From assembly GCA_900546915.1 (NCBI GenBank), contig UREY01000013.1, forward strand, positions 1 through 54,749: a stretch of DNA of 54,749 bases, given 5' to 3'. This DNA comes from an uncultured Eubacteriales bacterium. GTDB taxonomy: Bacteria > Bacillota > Clostridia > Oscillospirales > Oscillospiraceae. The notes beneath the pieces are model-generated. The model was not told where the DNA came from. It made no database searches and was given only the letters and a program-made list of their open reading frames with translations. This document shows positions 42,206 through 51,304 of this stretch, piece after piece. A program made the position numbers and the translations under genes. Each line of letters opens with the position of its first letter. Position 1 is the first letter of the stretch.

Positions 42206-43834
42206 ATGAGAATTCTGATTTTAGGCGGCGTGGCTGCCGGAACCAAGGTGGCAGCCAAATTGATGCGGGAGGATTGGAACAACGAGGTTCTGATCTTAAA
42301 CAAAGGGCGGGATATCTCCTATGCGGGCTGTGGCTTACCGTACTATGTGGGCCATGTCATTGAGAACAAAGAAGCTTTGATTGTCAATACGCCTCAGAAA
42401 TACGAGCGCCTCACCGGAGCAAAGGTCTTGACCCGCACAGAAGCCGTTCATGTGGACCGTGCTGCAAAACAGGTGACGGCTGTCAATCTGGACACCCGGG
42501 AGGAAACCGTTTATCCTTATGACAAGCTGGTGATTGCCACAGGCGCCAGTCCCGTCCGGCCCCCCATCGACGGAATGGATTTAAAAAACGTCTTTTTTAT
42601 GCGGACTCCGGAGGATGCCATTGCCCTGCGGGAGCAGCTCTCCGCCGGACAGGTGAAACGGGCTGTGATTGTCGGCGCCGGTTATATCGGCCTGGAGATT
42701 GCCGAGAATCTGGCCAAGGATGGGGTAAAGCCCATCGTTCTGGATATGGCGCCCCACGTGCTGCCCGGCTTTGACGAGGAATTTGCAAATTACATAGAAG
42801 GAAAACTGGCCGATGCCGGGATTCCGGTGGCCACCGGTGTCCGGGTGACGGGACTGGAAGGAGAAGACGGCGCAGTGCGGCGGGTTTTGACAGACCGCAG
42901 GGCGTATAAAGCGGAGTTGGTAGTCCTCAGCGCCGGGATTCGGCCCAATACAGCCTTCCTGGCCGGTACAGGTCTGGAAATGGAAAAAGGCGCGCTGTGT
43001 ACAGATGCGTATGGTCGGACCAATGATCCGGACATTTATGCCGCAGGGGATTGCGCCATGGTCCACAATGTGGTGACAGGCGAACCGGCCTGGTCTCCCA
43101 TGGGCTCTACCGCCAACATCAGCGGACGCATCATGGCCCAGAATATCATGGGACAAGAACGCAAATACCGAGGGGCATTGGGGACGGCGGTCTGCCGGTT
43201 GCCGGGTCTCAATGTGGGCCGGACCGGACTGACGGAGGCGCAGGCAAAAGAAGCGGGGTTAGACCCGGTCAGTGTAGTCACTATGGTAGATGATAAGGCC
43301 CATTACATGCCGGGCGCGTCTGCCTTTGCCATGAAACTCATTGCCGACCGTCCGACGCAGAAGCTGCTGGGCGTCCAGGTGGCGGGCCCCGGCAGCGTGG
43401 ATAAGATCGTGGACATTTCCGTTACGGCCATTCAGTGCGGCGCGACGTTGGATCAGCTGGAGGGAGCGGATTTTGCCTATGCGCCCCCATTTTCCACGGC
43501 AATTCACCCCTTTGCCCATACGTTGAACGTTTTACAAAACAAGCTCAGCGGCGAGTTTGACACCATGACGCCGGCGGAATATGCCCAGGGCCTGGCTAAG
43601 GACTACCGGATTCTGGACGTCTCCCTCCAGCCCACCATAGCCGGTGCACCCCATGTGGAGTTGACTACCGTGACGGGGCCTCTGGAGGGGATCGGTCCGG
43701 ATGAAAAGCTTCTGCTTATTTGTAACCGGGGAAAGCGGGCCTATCTGCTTCAGAGACGTTTGAAGGCGTTTGGTTACCGCCATGTGAAGGTGCTGGAGGG
43801 GGGAAACCTGTTTACCGATATCACGCTGGAATAA
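42206..43834 (+). CDS. CoA-disulfide reductase-like FAD oxidoreductase fused to rhodanese domain
   Basis: The 542-residue protein has a pyridine nucleotide-disulfide oxidoreductase core: LILGGVAAGTKVAAKL (FAD loop), SYAGCGLPYYVG with the single redox Cys42, VIVGAGYIGLEIAENL (NAD(P) loop), AAGDCAMV and a dimerisation domain. A C-terminal rhodanese domain (~residues 455-542) has the active-site loop CNRGKR. Known relatives reduce CoA-disulfide, CoA-persulfide, polysulfide or sulfur with NADH. GAAGGAGA precedes the ATG at 42206. It is the first gene of an operon with the sulfite-reductase-like gene and faces a LysR regulator. Substrate unproven. Confidence 0.9.
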   Translation: MRILILGGVAAGTKVAAKLMREDWNNEVLILNKGRDISYAGCGLPYYVGHVIENKEALIVNTPQKYERLTGAKVLTRTEAVHVDRAAKQVTAVNLDTREETVYPYDKLVIATGASPVRPPIDGMDLKNVFFMRTPEDAIALREQLSAGQVKRAVIVGAGYIGLEIAENLAKDGVKPIVLDMAPHVLPGFDEEFANYIEGKLADAGIPVATGVRVTGLEGEDGAVRRVLTDRRAYKAELVVLSAGIRPNTAFLAGTGLEMEKGALCTDAYGRTNDPDIYAAGDCAMVHNVVTGEPAWSPMGSTANISGRIMAQNIMGQERKYRGALGTAVCRLPGLNVGRTGLTEAQAKEAGLDPVSVVTMVDDKAHYMPGASAFAMKLIADRPTQKLLGVQVAGPGSVDKIVDISVTAIQCGATLDQLEGADFAYAPPFSTAIHPFAHTLNVLQNKLSGEFDTMTPAEYAQGLAKDYRILDVSLQPTIAGAPHVELTTVTGPLEGIGPDEKLLLICNRGKRAYLLQRRLKAFGYRHVKVLEGGNLFTDITLE

Positions 43835-43878
43835 CCTTACCCGTGGAAAAAGAAACGAAAAGAAAAGGAGACATCATT

Positions 43879-44829
43879 ATGGCGTGTACCATCAGCGCGG
43901 CGGAAATAAAACGAGTAAAGGCATTGGGGTTTTTAAATAATAAGGGCACCGATCTTTTTAATGCTCGGGTGATTACAGTCAACGGAAAAATTACGGCCCA
44001 TCAGACTGCCGTTTTGGCCCAGGCTGCAGAGAAGTTCGGCAGTGGCGAGGTGGAGTTCACCACTCGCCTGACGGTGGAGATCCGGGGCGTTCCATTTCAG
44101 GACATTCCTGCATTCCAGGAGTTTATCGCGCAAGCAGGTCTGATGACCGGCGGCACGGGGTCTTTGGTTCGCCCGGTCGTTTCCTGCAAAGGGACGACTT
44201 GTCAGTATGGTTTATATGATACTTTTGACCTGAGTGAGAAAATTCACAAGAGATTTTACCTGGGATATCACCAGGTGAAACTGCCCCATAAGTTTAAAAT
44301 CGCCTGTGGCGGATGCCCCAATAACTGTGTCAAGCCCACTTTAAACGACTTGGGAATTATCGGTCAGATGGTTCCCAATTTGGATCCGGATTCGTGCAAC
44401 GACTGCAAGAAATGCCGGGTGGAGGACAACTGCCCCATGCATGCCGCCCGGCGGGATGAGGGCGAGATTGCCATTGATCCCAATCTTTGTAACAATTGCG
44501 GCCGGTGTATCGGCATGTGTCCTTTTGACGCAATCGAAGACGGCGTGCCCGGTTTCCGTGTTTATATCGGCGGCCGGTGGGGGAAAAAGGTGGCCCATGG
44601 ACAGCCTCTTGGAAAAATCTTCACCGATGAGTCGGAGCTACTGGATGTGGTGGAAAAGGCGATTCTCTTTTTCCGGGAGCAGGGCCGTACCGGGGAGCGG
44701 TTCGCCGATACAATTGAGCGCCTTGGCTTTGCGCAGGTAGAGCGGGAGCTTTTGGAAGGAAATATTCTGGACCGGAAGCAGGAAATATTGGATGCGCAAC
44801 TGCATCTAACCGGCGGTGCTACCTGCTGA
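43879..44829 (+). CDS. siroheme-type sulfite/nitrite reductase-like protein with two 4Fe-4S clusters
   Basis: The 316-residue protein has an NIR/SIR half-domain near the N-terminus, the cluster-siroheme motif VSCKGTTCQYG and CGGCPNNC, then an inserted ferredoxin with CNDCKKCRVEDNCP and CNNCGRCIGMCPFDAI, and the rest of the reductase fold. It resembles the AsrC subunit of anaerobic sulfite reductase and the small dissimilatory-type reductase-like proteins of anaerobes. AsrA and AsrB are absent; the only neighbour is the FAD/rhodanese gene 44 bases upstream. It could take electrons from ferredoxin or from that protein. AAGGAG precedes the ATG by 8 bases. Whether sulfite is the substrate is open. 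Confidence 0.87.
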   Translation: MACTISAAEIKRVKALGFLNNKGTDLFNARVITVNGKITAHQTAVLAQAAEKFGSGEVEFTTRLTVEIRGVPFQDIPAFQEFIAQAGLMTGGTGSLVRPVVSCKGTTCQYGLYDTFDLSEKIHKRFYLGYHQVKLPHKFKIACGGCPNNCVKPTLNDLGIIGQMVPNLDPDSCNDCKKCRVEDNCPMHAARRDEGEIAIDPNLCNNCGRCIGMCPFDAIEDGVPGFRVYIGGRWGKKVAHGQPLGKIFTDESELLDVVEKAILFFREQGRTGERFADTIERLGFAQVERELLEGNILDRKQEILDAQLHLTGGATC

Positions 44830-44851
44830 CCGACTGGAATTCAGGCTATGT

Positions 44852-44878
44852 AGCCCCGGTGTGTTTCACACTGGGGCT
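44852..44878. terminator. hairpin after the sulfur operon, without T tract
   Basis: A 12-bp stem with one GU pair (44852-44863 with 44867-44878) and a 3-base loop. No T run follows on either strand, so termination is uncertain. Confidence 0.45.
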
Positions 44879-45119
44879 GCAAACTATGTCGAAAGAGCAT
44901 GCTTCTACTGCCGCTTCCATTCTTCCTTAGATATAACGGGACAAAGCAATTGCAGAAGATACAATATGGGGAAAGTGGAGGGGATTGATTTTCCCGGAAG
45001 CGGGAGGAGCCTTTGCTGAGGCGTATTTGCGGGACTCCCGTAGCGTCTGCCACTGCGTGAACTATGATCTTCGGGACATTACAGGAAAGATCTTTGGGCT
45101 TTTCCTTCTGGAAAAAAGC
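44879..45119. other. intergenic stretch, no gene seen
   Basis: Part of the 426-base gap between the sulfur operon and the ABC exporter. It holds a GC-rich repeat (GCGGGAG with CTCCCG around 45000-45040) but no convincing coding frame; short frames here lack a ribosome binding site or recognisable residues. Confidence 0.5.
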
Positions 45120-45148
45120 TTGCAACGGAAGCCAAATCCTTGTATGAT
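45120..45148 (+). promoter_or_regulatory. promoter of the ABC exporter pair
   Basis: TTGCAA (45120-45125), 17 bases, TATGAT (45143-45148). The leader to the GTG at 45256 is about 100 bases. Confidence 0.65.
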
Positions 45149-45255
45149 AAGCTGTGGCTCCATGCCGGATCTGTACATGCTGCAGAAAAGGTGCTTCCGA
45201 GCCGTTCCGAAGCGCACCACGGAAAAGGCATATTGTGAAATGGGAGGAAACACAT

Positions 45256-46989
45256 GTGAAACAATTGCTGTCCTATTTGAAACAATATAAGAAAGAATGT
45301 ATTTTGGGCCCCTTGTTTAAGCTCCTGGAAGCGCTGTTTGAGCTTCTGGTGCCTCTGGTGATGACAAGCATCATAGATGTGGGAATCCGGTATGGGGACC
45401 GGGAATATATTTTGCAGCGATGCGGGATTTTGGTACTCTTGGCTGTGGTCGGATTGGTTTGTTCCATAACCGCGCAATATTTTGCGGCCAAAGCAGCCAC
45501 CGGATTTTCGGCCCGCCTCCGTAGCGCCCTGTTTTCCCATGTGCAGAGCCTCTCTTATTCTGAAATCGACACGTTAGGTTCGGCTACGATGATTACTCGT
45601 ATGACCAGTGATGTGAATCAGCTGCAGAACGGGGTGAATCTTGCCCTGCGTTTGCTGCTCAGATCTCCCTTTGTGGTTTTTGGCGCGATGCTCATGGCCT
45701 TTACCATTGACGTGCCGGGGGCTCTGGTGTTTGCTGTGGCCATCCCGATTTTACTGGCTGTGGTGTTTGCCATTATTTTGGTGACGATTCCGATGTATCA
45801 GCGGGTACAAAGCAGTCTGGACGGTGTGACGGCGGCTACCCGGGAGAATCTCAACGGCGTGCGGGTTCTCAGGGCTTTTCGGAAGGAACCGGAGGAAGTT
45901 GAGGGCTTTTCCCAGAAAAATCAATTTCTCAACCGCCTTCAGCTGCGGGTGGGCCGGATTTCCAATTTGCTCAATCCGGGCACTTACGTCATTTTGAATC
46001 TCGCCGTGGTGGCGTTGCTGTACACGGGCGCCATACGGGTGAATGCAGGCGCCCTGACGCAGGGCCAGCTTGTAGCCTTATACAACTACATGTCCCAGAT
46101 TTTGGTGGAGCTGATTAAATTTGCTAATTTAATCATCACGATGACCAAAGCCGCTGCCTGCGGCAACCGAATTCAGGATGTGTTTTCGGTGCGGCCGGGA
46201 CAAATTTCCGGGACGTGCCGCCCGAAGGGAGAATTGCGGGGACAGGTGGAATTTCGCCATGCTGCGATTACGTATCAGAAAGCGGGCGCAGAGGCCCTTT
46301 CTGACGTCAGCTTCTTGGCCCGGCCCGGTCAGACGGTGGGGATCATCGGCGGAACAGGCTCCGGCAAATCGACCTTGGTCAATCTGATTCCCCGATTTTA
46401 CGACGCAACCCGGGGGCAGGTTTTGGTAGACGGGGTGGATGTTCAGGATTGGGACATGGAGGCGCTGCGCCGTCGAATTGCCGTGGTTCCTCAAAAAGCG
46501 GTTCTGTTTCGAGGGACCATTCGCTCCAATCTCCTTTGGGGACGGGAAGACGCCACCCAGGCGGAGCTCCAGGCGGCCCTGTCGGTGGCGCAGGCCATGG
46601 AGATTGTGCAGGGCAAGGAACAGGGGATGGACGCCGTGGTGGAGCAGGGGGGCCGGAATCTCTCCGGCGGCCAGCGGCAGCGCCTGACCATTGCCCGTGC
46701 CCTGGTACGGCAGCCGGAGATTTTAATATTGGACGACAGCGCCTCCGCGCTGGATTATGCCACAGATGCCCGGCTTCGCGCTGCAATCGGCGCCCTGGAA
46801 AATCCGCCTACCACGTTTGTGGTCTCACAGCGCGCTGCCTCGATTCGGACGGCCGACTGGATTTTGGTGCTGGATGACGGCCGGGTGGTAGGCCAGGGGA
46901 CCCATGAGGCGCTGCTCCGGACCTGTGAGATTTATCAGGAAATCTATTACTCCCAGTTTCAGAAGGAGGTGGAACGCCGTGTCCCCTGA
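45256..46989 (+). CDS. ABC exporter half, degenerate ATP-site subunit
   Basis: The 577-residue half-transporter has a six-helix exporter domain (~residues 1-310) and an ATPase domain with GGTGSGKSTLVNLIPR (Walker A), NLSGGQRQRLTIARAL (signature) and ILILDDSASALD (Walker B). The catalytic Glu after Walker B is Asp here, the sign of a non-hydrolysing site in heterodimeric exporters such as BmrC and TM287. Start is GTG at 45256, 8 bases after GGAGG; the longer frame to 45154 covers the promoter's downstream region and lacks a site. It overlaps the next gene by 11 bases. Substrate (drug, peptide or lipid) is unknown. Confidence 0.9.
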   Translation: MKQLLSYLKQYKKECILGPLFKLLEALFELLVPLVMTSIIDVGIRYGDREYILQRCGILVLLAVVGLVCSITAQYFAAKAATGFSARLRSALFSHVQSLSYSEIDTLGSATMITRMTSDVNQLQNGVNLALRLLLRSPFVVFGAMLMAFTIDVPGALVFAVAIPILLAVVFAIILVTIPMYQRVQSSLDGVTAATRENLNGVRVLRAFRKEPEEVEGFSQKNQFLNRLQLRVGRISNLLNPGTYVILNLAVVALLYTGAIRVNAGALTQGQLVALYNYMSQILVELIKFANLIITMTKAAACGNRIQDVFSVRPGQISGTCRPKGELRGQVEFRHAAITYQKAGAEALSDVSFLARPGQTVGIIGGTGSGKSTLVNLIPRFYDATRGQVLVDGVDVQDWDMEALRRRIAVVPQKAVLFRGTIRSNLLWGREDATQAELQAALSVAQAMEIVQGKEQGMDAVVEQGGRNLSGGQRQRLTIARALVRQPEILILDDSASALDYATDARLRAAIGALENPPTTFVVSQRAASIRTADWILVLDDGRVVGQGTHEALLRTCEIYQEIYYSQFQKEVERRVP

Positions 46990-48727
46990 GAAGAATCAGA
47001 AGACTGTTTTGAAGCAGGTTCTCCGCCGGATTTCTCCCCATAGGTTTTTGCTGATTTTGACGCTCTTGCTTGCCGTAGTCTGTGTGGTGAGTCAGCTATA
47101 CGTCCCCATTTTGGTGGGACAGGCGGTGGATTGTGTGCTGGGACCGGACCAAGTGGACTTCCAGGCTTTGGGGAGCATTTTGCTGACCATCATCCTGGCG
47201 GCAGGGGGCGGCGCCTTGGCGCAATGGTGCATGGGAGAGTGTAACAACCGCATTACCTTTCGCGTGGTTCGGGATATGCGGGAGGAGGCGTTCCGGCACT
47301 TACAGGAACTGCCGCTTGCCTATTTAGACCGGCACCCCACCGGCGAGACGGTCAGCCGCATCATTGCCGATGTGGACCAATTTGCAGACGGGCTTCTCAT
47401 GGGATTCACACAGCTCTTCACAGGGCTGATGACCATTGCAGGCACCCTCGTGTTTATGCTGCTGATCGATTGGAAGATTGCATTGGTGGTGATTCTCATT
47501 ACACCGCTTTCTCTCTTTGTGGCCAGGTTTGTGGCAAAGCGGACCTTTTCCATGTTCCGTCTCCAGTCTCAAATCCGGGGACGCCAAACCTCGCTCATTG
47601 ATGAGACAATTGGGGAATTAAAAGTCGTGCAGGCGTTTGGCCATCAATCCAAGAGCCAAGCGGAATTTGACACGGTGAATGAGGAGCTGCGTCAATGCTC
47701 TCTCCGGGCAATCTTTTTCTCTTCCATTACCAATCCCTGTACGCGTTTTCTCAATGCCCTGGTTTATGCCGGTGTAGGACTGGCGGGGGCCTTGTCCGCA
47801 GTATCCGGAGGAATCAGCGTGGGAGGCCTTACGACGTTCTTGAGTTACGCGAACCAATATACCAAGCCCTTTAATGAAATCAGCGGCGTCGTGACGGAGC
47901 TGCAAAGCGCCCTGGCCTGTGCAGGACGAATTTTTGAGCTGATGGAAGAACCGGCCCAACCGTCGAATCCAGCCTCCCGGCGTCTGCCCGACTCCATCCG
48001 GGGACAGGTAGACCTGGAACATGTTTTCTTTTCCTATACGCCGGATCGCCCCCTGATCCAAGACTTTCAGCTGCATGTCAAGCCTGGGCAGAGAGTGGCC
48101 ATTGTAGGACCCACCGGCTGCGGGAAGACCACGATGATCAATCTTTTGATGCGGTTTTATGACACGGACCGGGGAAATATTTCCGTCGACGGCGTGCCGA
48201 CCCAACAGGTATCCAGGCAGGACCTTCGCCGGTGTTTCGGCATGGTGCTCCAGGACACCTGGCTGAAATCCGGTACCATTCGGGAGAATATTGCGTTGGG
48301 CCGTCCGGAGGCTACGCTGGAAGAGATTCAGGCGGCGGCACGGGCCGCCCATGCGCACGGCTTTATCCGTCGGCTGCCGGACGGCTATGACACAGTGATC
48401 GGAGAAACCGGCGGCTCCCTATCGCAAGGTCAGAAGCAGCTTCTGTGTATCGCCCGGGTGATGCTTTGCCTACCGCCTATGCTGATTTTAGACGAGGCAA
48501 CCTCTTCCATTGACACCAGAACGGAGCAAAAAATTCAAAAGGCCTTTGCCGCTCTGATGGAAGGACGAACCAGCTTCATTGTGGCCCACCGGCTGTCAAC
48601 CATTCAGGAGGCGGATCTGATTCTGGTTATGAAAGACGGGCAAATCATAGAGCAGGGGACACATGCGTCCCTGTTAGCCAAAAGCGGTTTTTATGCAGAG
48701 CTGTACGAGAGTCAATTCGCCCACTGA
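46979..48727 (+). CDS. ABC exporter half, catalytic subunit
   Basis: The partner subunit has 582 residues: exporter domain (~1-320), then GPTGCGKTTMINLLMR (Walker A), SLSQGQKQLLCIARVM (signature, with the LSQGQ variant) and LILDEATSSID (Walker B with catalytic Glu), plus VAHRLSTI (His switch). Together with the previous gene it should form a heterodimeric exporter at the cytoplasmic membrane. LSQGQ is typical of the catalytic half in BmrCD/LmrCD-type pairs. GTG start at 46979 follows AGGAGGT by 8 bases. No regulator or accessory gene is adjacent. Confidence 0.93.
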   Translation: MSPEKNQKTVLKQVLRRISPHRFLLILTLLLAVVCVVSQLYVPILVGQAVDCVLGPDQVDFQALGSILLTIILAAGGGALAQWCMGECNNRITFRVVRDMREEAFRHLQELPLAYLDRHPTGETVSRIIADVDQFADGLLMGFTQLFTGLMTIAGTLVFMLLIDWKIALVVILITPLSLFVARFVAKRTFSMFRLQSQIRGRQTSLIDETIGELKVVQAFGHQSKSQAEFDTVNEELRQCSLRAIFFSSITNPCTRFLNALVYAGVGLAGALSAVSGGISVGGLTTFLSYANQYTKPFNEISGVVTELQSALACAGRIFELMEEPAQPSNPASRRLPDSIRGQVDLEHVFFSYTPDRPLIQDFQLHVKPGQRVAIVGPTGCGKTTMINLLMRFYDTDRGNISVDGVPTQQVSRQDLRRCFGMVLQDTWLKSGTIRENIALGRPEATLEEIQAAARAAHAHGFIRRLPDGYDTVIGETGGSLSQGQKQLLCIARVMLCLPPMLILDEATSSIDTRTEQKIQKAFAALMEGRTSFIVAHRLSTIQEADLILVMKDGQIIEQGTHASLLAKSGFYAELYESQFAH

Positions 48728-48812
48728 GTCTTGCGGGAGGGAAGTTTACAAAAATTGTCTGGTAATTACAAAATGGTGTCATCTTCTTTAGAATTTTTAG
48801 GAATTACACGCC

Positions 48813-48841
48813 TTGAAACTTGGCAGCTGTTCGCATATAAT
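48813..48841 (+). promoter_or_regulatory. promoter ahead of a short terminated leader
   Basis: TTGAAA (48813-48818), 17 bases, TATAAT (48836-48841). A transcript starting near 48848 would meet the terminator hairpin at 48868 after only about 20 bases. Confidence 0.68.
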
Positions 48842-48867
48842 CATTTATGTTGACTGGCCCAAGGCAG

Positions 48868-48905
48868 AAAGCCACCTGTGGATGCGGTTCACAGGTGGCT
48901 TTTTA
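48868..48905 (+). terminator. terminator or attenuator before the MBOAT gene
   Basis: A perfect 13-bp stem (48868-48880 with 48890-48902) with a 9-base loop and TTTT tail. It lies between the promoter at 48813 and the start codon at 48985, so it could stop either the upstream ABC operon or the short new transcript. Confidence 0.85.
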
Positions 48906-48984
48906 TCCGAAAAACAAAGGGATAGACTGCGGTTTTGCGCGGGGCATTTTGACACGAGAGATAGAAGAGAGTATGTGAAAAGTT

Positions 48985-50334
48985 ATGGGATTTAACAGTT
49001 TGGAGTTTGTTTTTTTGTTTTTGCCCTGTTTTTTGGGGTGTTATTACTTATTTTCTCCAAAATGGAGAAATACCGTTTTAGCCCTGGGCAGTATGGTGTT
49101 CTATCTCATCGGCGTGTGGAAGCAGCCGTGGTGTTTGGTGTTGTTGGCGGCGGAAGTTATGTTAATTTGGATAACCGCGCTATTTATGCCGCATTTTCAA
49201 GAAAAAAGGCGTCTACTGATTGGCTGTCTGGCCCTTTTGTTCGGCGCTTTGCTGATTTTTAAGTATGCGGGGCTCCTGGGAGCCGGCTTGGCCCTTCCGC
49301 TGGGGGTGAGCTTTTATTCCTTCCAGTTGGCGGCCTATCTCATCGATGTGTACCGGAAACGGGTGGAACCCATCCCGCTCCTCAGAGATTTCGCAGCCGG
49401 TATCCTGATGTTTCCCAAGCTCCTATCCGGTCCGTTGATGGATCCTGGGGATTTGCGGCATCAGCTGGCCGGGCGGCGGGACGGTTTGGAGAGCTTCGAT
49501 CGGGGCCTGCGGGAGTTTATCATCGGTCTGGCTCTAAAAGTACTTTTGGCAGACCGGGTGGGCGGCCTTTGGACCCAGGTCAAGACCATTGGATTTGAAA
49601 GTATTTCCACGCCCATGGCCTGGATGGGCTTAGCGGGCTATTGCTTCCAGCTGTATTTCGACTTTTGGGGCTACTCCCGCATGGCAACCGGTCTGGGACG
49701 AATGATGGGATTTCGCTTGCCAAGGAATTTTGACCACCCCTATGCGGCGAGAAGCATGACGGAATTTTGGCGCCGGTGGCATATCACCTTAGGCGCATGG
49801 TTTCGGGATTACATCTATATTCCGCTGGGCGGCAGCCGGCAGGGATTGCCGCGGACGATATGCAACTTATTGGTGGTTTGGCTTCTGACCGGTATCTGGC
49901 ACGGGAGCACCTGGAACTTTCTTCTCTGGGGCCTGTTTCTCTTTTGCCTAATTGCACTGGAAAAGTTGGGGCTGGGACGTGTCTTAGACCGGCACAGGTT
50001 TCTGTCCAGAATTTACATGCTTCTGGTAATTCCTCTGAGCTGGTTGCTGTTTGCGGTTCCGGACCTCCCCCAAATCGGCGTCTATTTCAGTCGGCTGTTC
50101 CCGTTCTTTGGAGACGGCATTGCAGTCAATCCCAGCGATTTTATCCGATATGGAAAACAGTACGGTCTGTTTTTACTGCTGGGCTTTTTGCTCTCCAGCC
50201 CATGGCCGGAGCGAATTTGGAACCGTGTCCGCGCATCTGCCCTTGGGACGGTGCTGTGCCTGCTGTTATTCTGGGGGGCTGTTTACTGTATGGCCGTTGC
50301 AACCAACGATCCGTTTCTTTATTTCAGTTTTTAG
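48985..50334 (+). CDS. MBOAT-family O-acyltransferase (AlgI/DltB-like)
   Basis: The 449-residue protein has about ten membrane segments and the MBOAT signature: QLYFDFWGYSRMATGLG, FWRRWHITLGAWFRDYIYIP (with the conserved His) and LLTGIWHGSTWNFLLWG (catalytic His). Members move acyl groups, often acetyl, across the membrane onto surface polysaccharides or teichoic acids. The SGNH gene follows after 12 bases, the standard partner for AlgI-type transfer. The ribosome binding site is poor. A terminator hairpin upstream suggests attenuated expression. Acceptor polymer not known; the envelope genes in the window are candidates. Confidence 0.9.
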   Translation: MGFNSLEFVFLFLPCFLGCYYLFSPKWRNTVLALGSMVFYLIGVWKQPWCLVLLAAEVMLIWITALFMPHFQEKRRLLIGCLALLFGALLIFKYAGLLGAGLALPLGVSFYSFQLAAYLIDVYRKRVEPIPLLRDFAAGILMFPKLLSGPLMDPGDLRHQLAGRRDGLESFDRGLREFIIGLALKVLLADRVGGLWTQVKTIGFESISTPMAWMGLAGYCFQLYFDFWGYSRMATGLGRMMGFRLPRNFDHPYAARSMTEFWRRWHITLGAWFRDYIYIPLGGSRQGLPRTICNLLVVWLLTGIWHGSTWNFLLWGLFLFCLIALEKLGLGRVLDRHRFLSRIYMLLVIPLSWLLFAVPDLPQIGVYFSRLFPFFGDGIAVNPSDFIRYGKQYGLFLLLGFLLSSPWPERIWNRVRASALGTVLCLLLFWGAVYCMAVATNDPFLYFSF

Positions 50335-50346
50335 GAGGTCTTGTAT

Positions 50347-51252
50347 ATGCCGAAGCGTAACAGGCGGTCTAAAAAAAGCGCCATGATTTTGCCGGTCCTT
50401 TTGATCGGAAGCAGTGTTCTGGTCACCTGTGTGGGTTTTGCATTGAAAGCCAGATTGAAAACCGTAGGGGGGTACGAACGGCAGCTGGCTGTGGCCGTAC
50501 CGTTTTTGATGCTCTACGACGATACGGATTTGCACCTGCCCCAGTCTCCGTCTGCTCCTGTTTCCACAGAGCCTTCCGCACCGCAGACAACGCCGCAGGA
50601 GACAGAGCCCGTTACGGTCCCGGCAACGCAGCAGCCGGAGACCACAGCGCCGAGTGAGACGCAGCCCTTGCCGGTGTATGGAGAGGATGAAAGCTGGTTT
50701 GACGACGCCCTCTTCCTCGGCGATTCCCGCATGGTCGGCTTGTCGCAGTATGCCCGCTTGGGTGAAGCGGACTACTTTGCCGACGTGGGGTTGACGGTCT
50801 TCCAGCTGTTTTCTCAGACAGCTGCCGATATAGGATTTGAGCGGACGGATTTGACCAGCCTGTTGTCCAACCGGCAATATGGCAAAATATACATCATGCT
50901 GGGCCTCAACGAGGCAGGTTATCCGTTGGACTCTCTGGAGAACGAATTCCGACAGGACATTGAACAAATTCAGGCGCTTCAGCCTGAGGCCGTTATTTAC
51001 TTACTCCAAGTCTACGGAGTGTCCCGGGAGAAGGCGGCGGCGGTCAGTTATTTGACGCCGGAACATCTGCAGGAGATCAATGCCATGATCGCCTCGTTAT
51101 GTGACGGGACGCAGGTTCGCTGCCTGGACCCCAGGCCTTTGTACGAAGACGAGGCGGGGTATCTCATTGCGGAGTACACGGGAGACGGAGTTCATCCCTA
51201 TGGCAAGTATGACGCGCTTCTGTCTCAATGGCTCTGCCGGCAGGCGGGCTAG
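50347..51252 (+). CDS. membrane-anchored SGNH/GDSL-hydrolase-like protein
   Basis: The 301-residue protein has a basic start, one membrane segment (~residues 12-31), a Pro/Thr/Glu-rich linker (~residues 58-105), and an extracellular SGNH domain. Block I is FLGDSRMVGL (nucleophilic Ser), block III is MLGLNEAGYP in place of GxND, and block V is GDGVHPYGKY (Asp-His). Such proteins complete acetyl transfer with AlgI-type MBOAT proteins. AGGAGG lies 8 bases before the ATG at 50347; a TTG six bases earlier is less likely. A bidirectional terminator follows. Confidence 0.85.
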   Translation: MPKRNRRSKKSAMILPVLLIGSSVLVTCVGFALKARLKTVGGYERQLAVAVPFLMLYDDTDLHLPQSPSAPVSTEPSAPQTTPQETEPVTVPATQQPETTAPSETQPLPVYGEDESWFDDALFLGDSRMVGLSQYARLGEADYFADVGLTVFQLFSQTAADIGFERTDLTSLLSNRQYGKIYIMLGLNEAGYPLDSLENEFRQDIEQIQALQPEAVIYLLQVYGVSREKAAAVSYLTPEHLQEINAMIASLCDGTQVRCLDPRPLYEDEAGYLIAEYTGDGVHPYGKYDALLSQWLCRQAG

Positions 51253-51304
51253 CTTGGGATATCGGCCGTCATCCGGGAGCAGGGCTTTCGGAGTTGTTTG
51301 AAAT

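Noticed and set aside
44985..45290. 101-codon plus-strand frame
   Set aside because: Overlaps the exporter promoter and start and has no recognisable residues.
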